Notes under the pieces: generated by a model
Database searches by the model: none
What the model was told of the DNA's origin: nothing
The model's input: only the letters and a program-made list of their open reading frames with translations
Shown here: one piece after another, positions 23,180 through 32,544 of the stretch
Numbering within the stretch: position 1 is the stretch's first letter
Layout of the letters: each line of letters opens with the position of its first letter
Translations under genes and position numbers: made by a program
Assembly (NCBI RefSeq): GCF_020497125.1
Contig: NC_059081.1
Location: 18,571,105 to 18,635,104, forward strand
Direction: 5' to 3'
Length of the DNA stretch: 64,000 nt
DNA from: Mauremys mutica
Lineage: Eukaryota; Chordata; Testudines; Geoemydidae

Positions 23180-23600
23180 TTTAAATGACAACCTTCTGTT
23201 GCTTGGGCCATCCCCTGGAGTGGAGTGGCTGGGTGCCCGGAACCTCCCCCCCACTCCCGCATTCTTGGGCATCTGGGTGAGGAGGCTATGGAACACAGGG
23301 AGGAGGGTAGGCGGTTATACAGTGGATGCAACAGGGGTCTGTATCTTGTTGGCTTTCCTGCAGCTCCAACAGATGCTTCATCATGTCTGTTTGCTCCCCC
23401 ACAGATGCTTCATCATGTCTGTTTGCTCCCCCATTAGCCTCAGCATCACGTCCTGCCTCCGCTCTTCGTGCTCACTTAATTCTTTCCTGGCCTCTGCCAC
23501 TGAATGCCTCCATGCATTAAGCTGTGCCCTATCAGTGCGGAAGGACTGCATGAGCTTGGAAATCATGTCGTTGCGAGTGCGGTTTTTTTCGCCTTCTAAT
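23180..23600 (-). pseudogene. Myb/SANT-like protein of Harbinger, C-terminal remnant
   Basis: The minus frame has KNRTRNDMISKLMQS, FRTDRAQLNAWRHSVAEARKE and EERRQDVMLRLMGEQTDMM, then NRLPSSLCSIASSPRCPR in another frame. This is the C-terminal half of the Myb/SANT-like DNA-binding protein encoded opposite the transposase in vertebrate Harbingers (recognised from memory). The N-terminal Myb domain is missing. A 32-bp tandem duplication (23371-23434) is not a multiple of three and shifts the frame between the two blocks. Confidence 0.8.
23371..23434. repeat. 32-bp tandem duplication
   Basis: The unit begins AGATGCTTCATCATGTCTGT at 23371 and again at 23403. It lies in the Myb/SANT-like remnant and breaks its frame. 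Confidence 0.95.
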
Positions 23601-24041
23601 CTGTGATAACCTCAGGGACGGAGATGATAGGGGGAGCGTAGAAACATTCTATGCTCTACGATTCTGGGGGGTACTGCATGGTCACCTGTGCTGCTGAGCT
23701 CGCCACGCTGACCAAACAGGAAATGAAATTCAAAAGTTCCTGGGGCTTTTCCTGTGTACCTGGCTAGTGCATCGGAGTTCAAAGTGCTGTCCAGAGTGGT
23801 CACAATGGAGCATTCTGCGATAGCTCCTGGAGGCCAATACCGTCGATTTGCATCCTCACTACCCCAAATTTGACCCAGAAAAGTCGATTTTAGCGCTACT
23901 CCCCTCGCTGGGGAGTACAGCAGTTGATTTTAAGAGCCTTTTAGGTCGACGGAATGGGGTTGGTTGTGTAGATGCATTCATTTTTAAATCAACCTAACGT
24001 GGCTAAATTTGACCTAACCCTGTAGTGTAGACCAGGCCTAA

Positions 24042-25595
24042 ATGTTGTAAACAAGAGGAAAATCCCCAGGTATTTATTGTGTGGCACTCTGGTCTCTCCT
24101 CATTTCCAACCAACCACTGGGAAGGGAAATTACTGAGATCTTTATATCCATTTGTTGGTCAGGATGAATGATGGAAAAAGCTAACAGACACACTGCAATG
24201 AGCTAAAATCTACTGTGGGTTTTTACAAAAAAGTCCAGAAACTGATATATAAAAGCAAAGATTAGTTCAGCCCATCCTTGTCCCCCCTTTTCTGTAGAGA
24301 GGTGAGCAGAAGGAGGAGTCATCCTCCCCCCCCCCCATTAAGAAGAAATTTTTTTATTTTTATTTTCCAAAATCTTGTTTAGCTAGCTTGATTAGACTCT
24401 ATATTCAGTGTCCTTAAAGGACAGCAGTTGATATAAGCTGTTTGAGGTTAAGAAACAATGGGTAGTGTAGTTAGCACAGTTTCCCATGTCTCTAAATATA
24501 GAATAAGAATAAGAATCCCATTAAGACAATGAAGTGAGATAGAAACAGGATTGCTGCTTTGGGCTGCAGGTTTTTTTGATTGTTTTCTAGCCAATATGTA
24601 AACTGCCATTCTGTTTTTTCCATTTGAGAACAGACCTCTGCCTTATCATCATCATCACAGCAGCTGTGCTCGCACTATTTACCAATAAGGAAAAGAGACA
24701 TTACTGTTGTCTGAGTTGTTATTTCCTACAGCAAAGAATAGGGGTATAGAGGTTGAGGGGGGGAAAGGGGAAATGTGTTGAAATGCAACTGGGACAACGT
24801 GAGCCATGGGTCTGACACTCAGTGAGAGTACAGCAGTACACAGCTGCCAGCTCTGCTCATAGCTGTAGGTATATGGAACAAATGTTAATCACCAGCCAAA
24901 TGAAATCTTATGCCTCCATGCCCCCACATACAATCATATGAAATGATTTGTAGTCTCAGCTCAATGTTTTAGTACATCTTTTGATTAAAAACGTGCAAGG
25001 TATTTTTTCTACTTCAGCTACATCACTGCTGCTGAGCCAGTGCAAAGCCCCAGTGTAGATATGGTGCATAAGTATAAAGAGGGCTTCAAAGCAGGGCAAG
25101 CTGTATCTTTGTAGCTTATTTTACACTGGCACAGTTCACTTATACTGGTGTAGGTACAAAAAGCCCTTGCATGGACAAGGCCAAAAGGTATTATCTACAG
25201 ATTAAAACGGTATCATTTTGTTGGAAAATTGTGAAGTTCTCTGTAAAAAAGATGAATGTTTGTCTCGGGGAAAAATTACAAATTCACTATTTTAGCAAAG
25301 ATAGAGAATATAAGGGTTGTTAGCTAGGAAAAGCTGAGCTCTCTTCAATAAGAGCAACATTTCACTCAGAATCAAATTCACAAACATTTATGAAAATATT
25401 AGAGATGGATTGAGTTGCAAAACTCAGGTCTGAATCTGGATCTAAATTATTCCCCATGTTCAGATAGGAAGTTTTGCTTCCATCCTTTACAGAGGGACAG
25501 CCAAGCAGTTTGAAGCCAGATCAAAACTTAAGGAAGTGTTCAGAGGTGTGTTCTGGTTTGGGTCCACTCTAGAAAACACAAGAGAAGTGTGGTCT
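24042..25595. other. Non-coding; one decayed inverted repeat
   Basis: A C11 run occurs near 24326. At about 25008-25195, 'cagtgtagatatggtgcata' and 'tatactggtgtaggtac' look like decayed halves of a fold-back MITE. I cannot place its ends. No gene. Confidence 0.5.
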
Positions 25596-25599
25596 GAGA

Positions 25600-25820
25600 G
25601 TAGGAGTCGGCCCCAAGAATCTCTGAACAGCAGTTCCTGCTCAGATACTAACTCTCTCTGCAGAGGTCAGTGTATCACTTAACCTCTGTGTGGCTTAATT
25701 TCACCATCTGTAGAACAGGTATAAGAATTACCTCAATAGTGGATGGTTGTGAGGGTTAATTAGTTAATTTTGGTAAAGTTCTTTGAGGATTAAAAGCTCT
25801 GTATAAATGCTAAAACGTGG
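25600..25820 (+). repeat. MIR-like SINE
   Basis: 'tatcacttaacctctgtgtg', 'caccatctgtagaacaggta', 'gttgtgagggttaattagtt' and 'aaagctctgtataaatgcta' follow the whole MIR core and 3' end. Confidence 0.8.
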
Positions 25821-26127
25821 GATTGCAAGTGAATTCCAAAAACTGCTAGCTTTGTGCAGTTCTATTCTCAGTCCTGCTGGCAGCTAGTGATGGAGCAGAG
25901 AGAGCTCCATCTGTCTACACTGGGATAAAACCCATAGATTTCAGTTCCTATCTGAGTATCAAGTGTACAGAAACATAATACAGAGGTAAAAAGTGAATCC
26001 CTGATCCTGTATGCTGGGTGGCACAGGTGTGCAAACAGTTGGTGTGGAGCCTTTCTGCTTCCTCCAAACTCTGGGGGTGGATATTGATATAATTCCCCAA
26101 AGGAAAATGCTCCAAAATCTGCTATAT

Positions 26128-26225
26128 GCAATGTTGTTGTAGCTGTGTTGGTCCCATGATATTAGAGAGACAAGGTGGGTGAGGTAATATCTTGATTGGT
26201 CCACATTGTCTCTCCAAATTCTAAT
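26128..26225 (+). mobile_element. Turtle tRNA-derived SINE (Cry/tortoise Pol III type), truncated
   Basis: 'atgttgttgtagctgtgttg', then 'gatattagagagacaaggtg' and 'gtgaggtaatatc', is the 5' half of the tRNA-related SINE family of cryptodiran turtles. The A-box-like 'gtagctgtgttgg' is visible. The CR1-like tail is missing here. Confidence 0.8.
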
Positions 26226-26520
26226 GTCAGTTACAAATTTTAAAAAAATAATTGCATAGATGAAACCGAGAGCAGAATTAGTTTTCTTTGGTTTCTTTAC
26301 AATGGCTCACTTTCCGAAACAAAGCCCTACCATCTGTGAATAAAGTTCATTGCAGCTGTACACAAGGCATTTATTAACCTCTCTTGTATTAGCATAGTTT
26401 CACCCTTCTACACTCCTCCAAATGGTCACAAAAGGACCTGCCACAGATATGGAAAATAGGAGCACAAGGTCAAACTCTCCCTTACCAAAACAAGAAAGAG
26501 ACACAAAGTATTCTAACAAA

Positions 26521-26692
26521 GTTCAGATCTGGAACAAATTATCTAGGGAGGTTCTGGAATCTCTGTAATTGGATGTTTTTAAGAACAGGTTAGACAAACA
26601 CCTGGCAGGGATGGTCTATAATACTTAAAGGGACTGGACTAGATGACCGATCAATGCCCCATCCAGTCCTACATTTCTATGATTTCTAAGTG
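26521..26692 (+). mobile_element. CR1 LINE 3' end
   Basis: 'gagattctggaatctct'-like ORF2 end is followed by 'ttagacaaacacctggcagg', 'ggactggactagatgacc' and a tail 'atttctatgatttctaag', the CR1 3' signature with the ATTCTATG-type terminal repeat. Strongly 5'-truncated. Confidence 0.85.
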
Positions 26693-26694
26693 GG

Positions 26695-27565
26695 GTTTTG
26701 GTGGCTTGTTGAGACCATAGACACTTATTCAAGATGCTTGCTTTTTCTTTTTTAATGTAACAGGTGTTAGTCTCTCATATTGGTTTTCTTATCTTCAGCA
26801 GAAATACTTGGATCTAAGGAGCCTCAGGGGAAACAAACCTGGAATTGCTTTAAGAACTCTCTGTATAATTATACCACACTGAATATGCACTACAGCACCA
26901 TACTCCAGTGGTGAAAAAAAATCTATATTTTTCTATCATACTTCTCAGACTAATTCCCCTGAGTAATCCCCATTCTTTGCTAGTTTATTCGAAGTAAAAT
27001 TGATTTTCCTGGAAGATTAAGTCATACCTTGCAGATTGCCGTGGGTTGTGCTGTGTAGGCCTTTTGTTAATAGACTCTCCACAGCTTAATTTTGTTTATA
27101 TAACGTAAAAAACAATAAATAAGAGTTGACAAAGTTTGGGGATCTTTGAGCAGACAAAAGAGTCAGACCTCTCTTCCTCCCGCTTGGAGCACAGTGCTCG
27201 GCAGTAAACAAACTTCAACTAAGTATTTAGGAAGAACTGAGTCACCACTCAGGGTAGAGCAGGATGTTTAGTTTATCTGTGAAGTGCTAAATGACACAGA
27301 AAGTGAGCCACATGGCTCAGTGTGTGTTTGGTTAATCACGGGGAGAAGTGTTTATTACAATCACCAGTAACTGATGTGTGACCCTGTTCACAGAGACATG
27401 TCCCACTGTGCTCTCTCTCAGCATTCAGTAGCAGCACAGAGGTTTCAGTGTGGTGGGACTGACTCTGGTACCAGACAGAAATGCAAGCATGTACTGTAAG
27501 TGCTTGTGGGCAATGGTTTCCTGTATGGAAGTACTGAAAAGAGACCGCAATATATTCTCTTTTTA
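26695..27565. other. Non-coding, no gene recognised
   Basis: No coding, RNA or repeat signal that I can support. Confidence 0.6.
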
Positions 27566-27568
27566 AAA

Positions 27569-27830
27569 GACAAGGTGGATGAGGTAACATCTTTTATTCG
27601 ACCAACTTTGGCTGGTGAGAGAGACAAGATTTCCAGCTTACACAAAGCTTTTCTTCAGGTCTGGGAAATGTACCCAGAGTCACAACAAAATACAAAGTGG
27701 AACCGATTGTTTACTATAAGTATTAACACGTATTTCAAGGGACCATTCAAGGATCTCCTGTCATAGGGGAGAAAGGAAGTGTGTGTGTGTGGGACATTTA
27801 AAAAGGACCATTATGGATATTCATCTTAGA
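27569..27830 (+). mobile_element. Turtle tRNA-derived SINE, 5'-truncated
   Basis: Starts inside the tRNA-related part ('gacaaggtggatgaggtaac'), continues 'cttttattcgaccaactttg' and 'ttcttcaggtctgggaaatg', and keeps the longer tail ('gtattaacacg', 'aagggaccattcaagg'). It is the same family as 26128 but keeps the other half. A short GT run near 27780 lies in the tail. Confidence 0.85.
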
Positions 27831-28349
27831 TAGCATTGGCTACACAGATGCTGTAACCTTTGAAAGTTGAGGCACAAAGACATTTAACCGATGAGCATAA
27901 TGCAGCATTTAAGTAGCAGCCAGTTGCACCAGACTTAAAGACAGGTTTACATTTTCTAGATGTGACAGATTGGGTCACAGAACCCCCCTTGGGACTGCCA
28001 CCTGATGTGCTGAGACTATATCTGAGCCTGTTTTCCCTGGCACCTTGGGACTTCAATACCCTGCCTTGTTGACCCAGACACGCTAGCTTGCTACAAACAC
28101 AGACCCAGGTCTGAACCATGTCACCCCCACAAATTGCAGACTTAACTGAAAACAGCTTGGGAAGTGCTCCTGTCTCTAGCACCCAGACATCCAGTTCCCA
28201 ATAAATCCATTTTACTCTGTATAAAGCTTATACAGGGTAAACTCATACATTGTTTGCCCTCTGTAACACAGATAGAGAGGTATGCACAGCTGTTTGCTCC
28301 CCCAGGTATTAATTACTTGCTCAGGGTTAACTAATAAGCAAAAAGTGAT

Positions 28350-28355
28350 TTTATT
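28350..28355 (-). promoter_or_regulatory. Putative LTR polyadenylation signal
   Basis: AATAAA on the minus strand within the solo LTR. Another AATAAA exists on the plus strand near 28200, so orientation is not proven. Confidence 0.35.
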
Positions 28356-28668
28356 AAGTATAAAAAGTAGGATTTAAGTGGTTCCAAGTAATAACAGACA
28401 GAACAAAGTAAATTACCAAGCAAAATAAAACAAAAACACACAAGTCTAAGCCTAATACAGTAGGAAACTAAATGCAGGTAAATCTCACCCTCAGAGATGT
28501 TCCAATAAGCTTCTTTCACAGTCTAGACTCCTTCCTAGTCTGGGTTCAGCAATCACTCACACCCCCGTAGTTACTGTCCTTTGTTCCAGTTTCTTTCAGG
28601 CATCTCTTTGGGATGGAGAGGCTATCTCTTGAGCCAGCTGAAGACAAAATGGAGGGATTTCCAAGGCC

Positions 28669-28675
28669 TTTTATA
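28669..28675 (-). promoter_or_regulatory. Putative LTR TATA box
   Basis: TATAAAA on the minus strand, about 320 bp upstream of the putative AATAAA. It supports a minus orientation of the solo LTR. Activity cannot be judged. Confidence 0.45.
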
Positions 28676-29164
28676 TTCTTTCTCTTGTGGGCGGAAACCC
28701 CTTTGTTCTCCTGTGCAAAATCACAGCAACAAGATGGAGTCTGTAGCCACCTGGGCAAGTCATATATCTATGAATGATTCAGCTTTTTGCAGGCTGACGC
28801 CATTGTTTACATGTTAGTTTGAATGTTCCCAGGAAAGCTCAGATGTGGATTGGCAGCTCCCAAAGTCCATTGTCAGTTAAGTGTTTCTTCATTGGGCACT
28901 TACTGAGAATAGTCCTTTCTTAAGAAGCTGACCAAATGCTTCACCCAGGCTACTTAGAATCAAATGAGTACATAGCCAATATTCATAACTTCAAATACAA
29001 AAATAATACACACATACAGACAACATAATCATAACCAGCAAACTACAACCTTTCCATAGACGCCCCACTTGGCCTCCTCTGTACAAGAGCTGGTGCAACC
29101 ATAGGACCGTGGTTGCAACAATGATCTATATGCTCACAGTTTATGTCAATAATGTCACACTAGA

Positions 29165-31710
29165 TAACCAAGATATGGAGCCAAGAGAGAGGAGCGGGAT
29201 ATCAATACCTGGAAGTGTAATTCTGCAGCTGAGCATCTTCCAGGAGGTCGTGAATTCATTCTGCAAGTGACCATGGGGATATTTTTAATTTCTGAAATAG
29301 TGATGTTAGGCAGTCAGCTCCTCATTACACAGTTCCCTTTCCAACTTTCCTTTGTCATGGAATGGCTCAGTTTAGGAACCCAATGAGCCATATGTTTCTG
29401 CTATAGAATACCATTACGGGTGCTAATTATAAAAAGAGCAGTGTGAGAGTTACATTTTCTGTTCACAAATGGTTTGGACAAATCTAGTTTTGGTTCATAT
29501 AAGTTTCCACCTCTTGGGTTTCACTTTGAGTTTTGGGCTTGAACAAACCTTAGAACTTAAAGTGGAATTCATCCACAATAGTCAAGTTTTCTTTGGTTGC
29601 TGGTCTAAACCATTGAGTTTTACAAGATTTCTCTGTGGGAGGATAAATTGTCTGATGATCACTTGTAATTTGACCCAGGTTTACTCAGAGCTTGTCTCAG
29701 ACTCACAGATGAACTTTTTGGTGAACTCAAATTTGTGAGTTTGTATTGAAATGGTTTTCAATTAAAAGAATTCACACAGCTCAAATTTGAGAAACCTAAC
29801 CCATGGTCATATACAACTAGAGCTATCAGGCCTGATTCTCTGCTCAGATAGGCCCTGATCTAGTAAAGCACTTAAACATGTGCTTAACTTTAAGCATGTG
29901 AATAGTCCCATTGACTTGAAACTCCTTCAGTGTGTTGCCAGGTCAGGCCTTTAAATTGGGGGTAAATCAGGAGGAACTCAATTAAAGCCAAATAGTGTAA
30001 AACAAGAATTAGTGAGAAGAGAATCAAGCCCTGTATTTATAGATGGTTTCCTCGCTTTCCATGAAACAGTCCTCCTCTGATCCAGGACCAAATGGTACAA
30101 TCTATATGCTTCACAAAAGAGCTAGTGTAACCTACCTAGTTAGGGGGAAAAAGTCACTAACAACTTGTTTTCCAGTTGATGTTTGTTTGTTATAATCAGT
30201 GAAGTCAACCCCTAAGGAATTTGTGTGACAAAATGTTTAAAACATCCTTATACCCATCATTGGAGCATGTTACAAAACCAGACATGCTAGGGTTGAACTC
30301 AATAAACAGCTGCTCAACAGAGTAGCAGGGCTGCTTGTGGGTTGAGGTGGGAAAGAAATCTAAAGCAGAAGTGCAGGGGGAAACTAAAGAATTTGAGGAA
30401 GAAAATTAGCTAGAAATAGGAATAGCTTTAAAATAGTTTTAGAACAGTCACCTTAGAAAGAGAGAGGAAGAAATGAGTTGTCTGGTGTGCCTTTTCCAAG
30501 GTAGAATTGAAGAAGCTTTGTCCTATAGTTACCCATCAGGCGTTCAGCTTGGCTTGGGTATTACACTGATCATTTAGTGACTGTCTACATTTTTCTATAT
30601 GATCACTGGGGCTGCTGACATCACTGGGCATGCTGGGCATAGCTGGGCAGAGCAAAACAGTGGGGGAATTGCATTACTAATCTAGAAAATAAAAAGATTG
30701 CACGTGCACCGCCCCCCCGGAATACTCTTTAATTTTGTCTGGGCTTTGAGCAACAAAATTCGGCTTTTTTTAAAAAAAACAACCAAACAAACATTTCTGT
30801 TCAGTTCATCATAATTAAAGAAGCATACCTTTGTCAGTTCTTTGTAATACACACTCTCAAGTGTTCCAATTAATTTGTCATCCACTGAAGATATTGAACA
30901 ACTTATAAATGGAAATTCTGATTCTGTAGATGGAAAGAATTAGATTCAGAGTAATGTATCTAGCAAGCTGCATGTAGGAGAAATTGTTCAGTTGCTTGGA
31001 GTATTTCAACTTAGCAAATATATACAATGTCATCAGTATCCCATCAGGTAACACTGGAGTTTATTACATGCAGCAGAGTTAATTTGTGCACCCAGGAGGA
31101 GAAAGAGGCCATTAGAGCCTGGCACTTCAGGAAAAAGCAAAAGGAGGTGAGTGGCTCTCACTATAGCAAGTGGTCCTTCTTGCTATAATTTTAGACATGC
31201 GGTAGATTTCAGGCCAACATTTATTTCTGGTAATATTAGCCCTGTGCTTTCCAGCATGAATGTTAAGTGACTTTGAGGCATCTGACTAGATATGATTTAT
31301 CTCTTTTGTAAAGTGGATGCTATGAAATGGTTACCTACAATTCCTTTTAATTGACTTGATTAATTGGAATTTTCAGTTGGCTGAAATGGGAGCATGCACA
31401 TAATGGAACACAACAATCATCACTGTGGTCTTAATGCACAGGCTTTTTTAAATGTTCTATACTGAATACATTTTTTTTCTTTTGAACAAACATCTTCTCA
31501 GTACCGTTCCTCACCTGCTGCAGAAATGGTGGGCAACAGCAATACACTGTTTATAATTCAGTAAACAAAAGGCTACATATGCCAATATAGTGCTCTCATC
31601 TTGAAACTGGATTGTGTCTATTTTATGGCTCAAAAGAACGAGTGACACATACTGAATCACTAGCACTTGGGTTTTCCTTGGAGGTTTCTTATTCATTGAT
31701 CAGGCCTGAT
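29165..31710. other. Non-coding; one palindromic repeat
   Basis: At 29846-29957 'ggccctgatctagtaaagca', 'cttaactttaagcatgtgaa' and 'gtcccattgact' form the class of small inverted repeats that recurs at 39052. Otherwise no gene or element is recognised. Confidence 0.55.
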
Positions 31711-31718
31711 TCCACTTA

Positions 31719-32541
31719 CCATATATACTTGATCATAAGCCAGTTCATTTATAAGCCGCCCCCGCCCCCCAAGATGGATAAGTAAAAATGGAAAATTTTT
31801 ATGACCCATTCATAAGCCGACCCTATAATTCAGGGGTCGGCAAACTTTGGCTCCCGGGCCATCAGGATAAGCCGCTGGTGGGCCGAGACAGTTTGTTTAC
31901 CACAAGCGTCTGCAGGCACGGAGGTAAATAAAGTGTCCCGGCCTGCCAGCTGCTTATCCTGACGGGCCGGGACAGCAACTGGTGGGGAAATATTTTTTGG
32001 GGGAGGAGAAGCAGGGCATCAGGGGAGTAACCCCTGTGACCACCCCAACATGACCCCATCCCTAGCCCAGGACCCCCACACTCTCCCCATCCCATCCCTT
32101 CCCACCTTATCTGGGGCGGGCCAGGGGAGGACGTCTTTGGCCTGGCTGGAGCTGCTCTGGCAGGGTGGGTGGCATGGCCGCAGCCTGCTCTGGCAGGCCA
32201 GATCAGGAGGCCCAGCTGCAGCCTGCTCTGGTGGCGGGGGCTGAAAGGCCTGGCCACAGCCTGCTCCAGCAGGCGGGGCCGAGCGATGTGGCCGCAGCCT
32301 GCCAGCCCCAGAGGTACAGCTGCTTTGGCGGCTCGGGGAGAGAGCAGTGTGGCCAGAAGCGGAGAGACTCTGGCCCTGCCTCTTCCCTTCTGGCTCTGCT
32401 GCCTCTCCTTGCCCCTGCTTTTAGGGGGAGGGCCTGTGTCCCACCTCTCCCTCTCTATACCTGTTCATAAGCTGACCCCCTTCTCTGATGCTTCCCTTTT
32501 TTAACTAAAAAAAAATTCGGCTTATGAACAAGTATATACAG
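31719..32541. mobile_element. TIR DNA transposon, 823 bp, TA-flanked
   Basis: The left end, CCATATATACTTGATCATAA, and the complement of the right end, CTGTATATACTTGTTCATAA, agree over 23 bp with three differences, both continuing to GCC. A TA dinucleotide flanks each side (31717-31718, 32542-32543), fitting a Tc1/mariner/pogo-like element. The second inner copy of 'cataagccgaccc' at 31811 mirrors 'cataagctgaccccc' at 32466. The interior is GC-rich, low-complexity and non-coding. Superfamily is an inference from the TA flank. Confidence 0.8.
31831..31980. mobile_element. Partial hAT element nested in the TIR transposon
   Basis: Starts CAGGGGTCGGCAAACTTTGG, a classic hAT terminus. 'ggccatcaggataagccgct' (31858) is mirrored by the complement of 'cagctgcttatcctgacggg' (about 31949-31968), forming a hairpin. 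The matching right terminus 'ccgacccctg' is absent, so one end is lost. Confidence 0.6.
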
Positions 32542-32544
32542 TAA

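Larger units (their letters stand above)
21559..24038. mobile_element. PIF/Harbinger DNA transposon, 2480 bp, inactive
   Basis: The termini are GGGTATGTCTACACTA and the complement GGCCTGGTCTACACTA. It is flanked by a perfect TAA on each side (21556-21558 and 24039-24041), the Harbinger TWA duplication. A subterminal 'ttaggtcgattt'-type motif occurs near both ends. Inside are two transposase pieces on + (21960-22070, 22630-22947) and a Myb/SANT-like protein remnant on - (about 23180-23600), so the two genes converge as in autonomous members. The middle (about 22070-22630) is rearranged and carries direct repeats, and the catalytic core is missing. It is a defective element that kept both ends. 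Confidence 0.95.
27961..29159 (-). mobile_element. Solo LTR, 1199 bp
   Basis: Begins TGTGACAGATTGGG and ends AATAATGTCACA (TG...CA). It is flanked by a perfect 5-bp duplication, CTAGA (27956-27960 and 29160-29164). No gag, pol or env and no second LTR are present, so it is a solo LTR left by recombination between the two LTRs. On the minus strand TATAAAA lies at 28669-28675 and AATAAA at 28350-28355, in the right order for promoter and polyadenylation signal, so minus is the likelier orientation. Minus frames within it are not genes. Confidence 0.9.
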
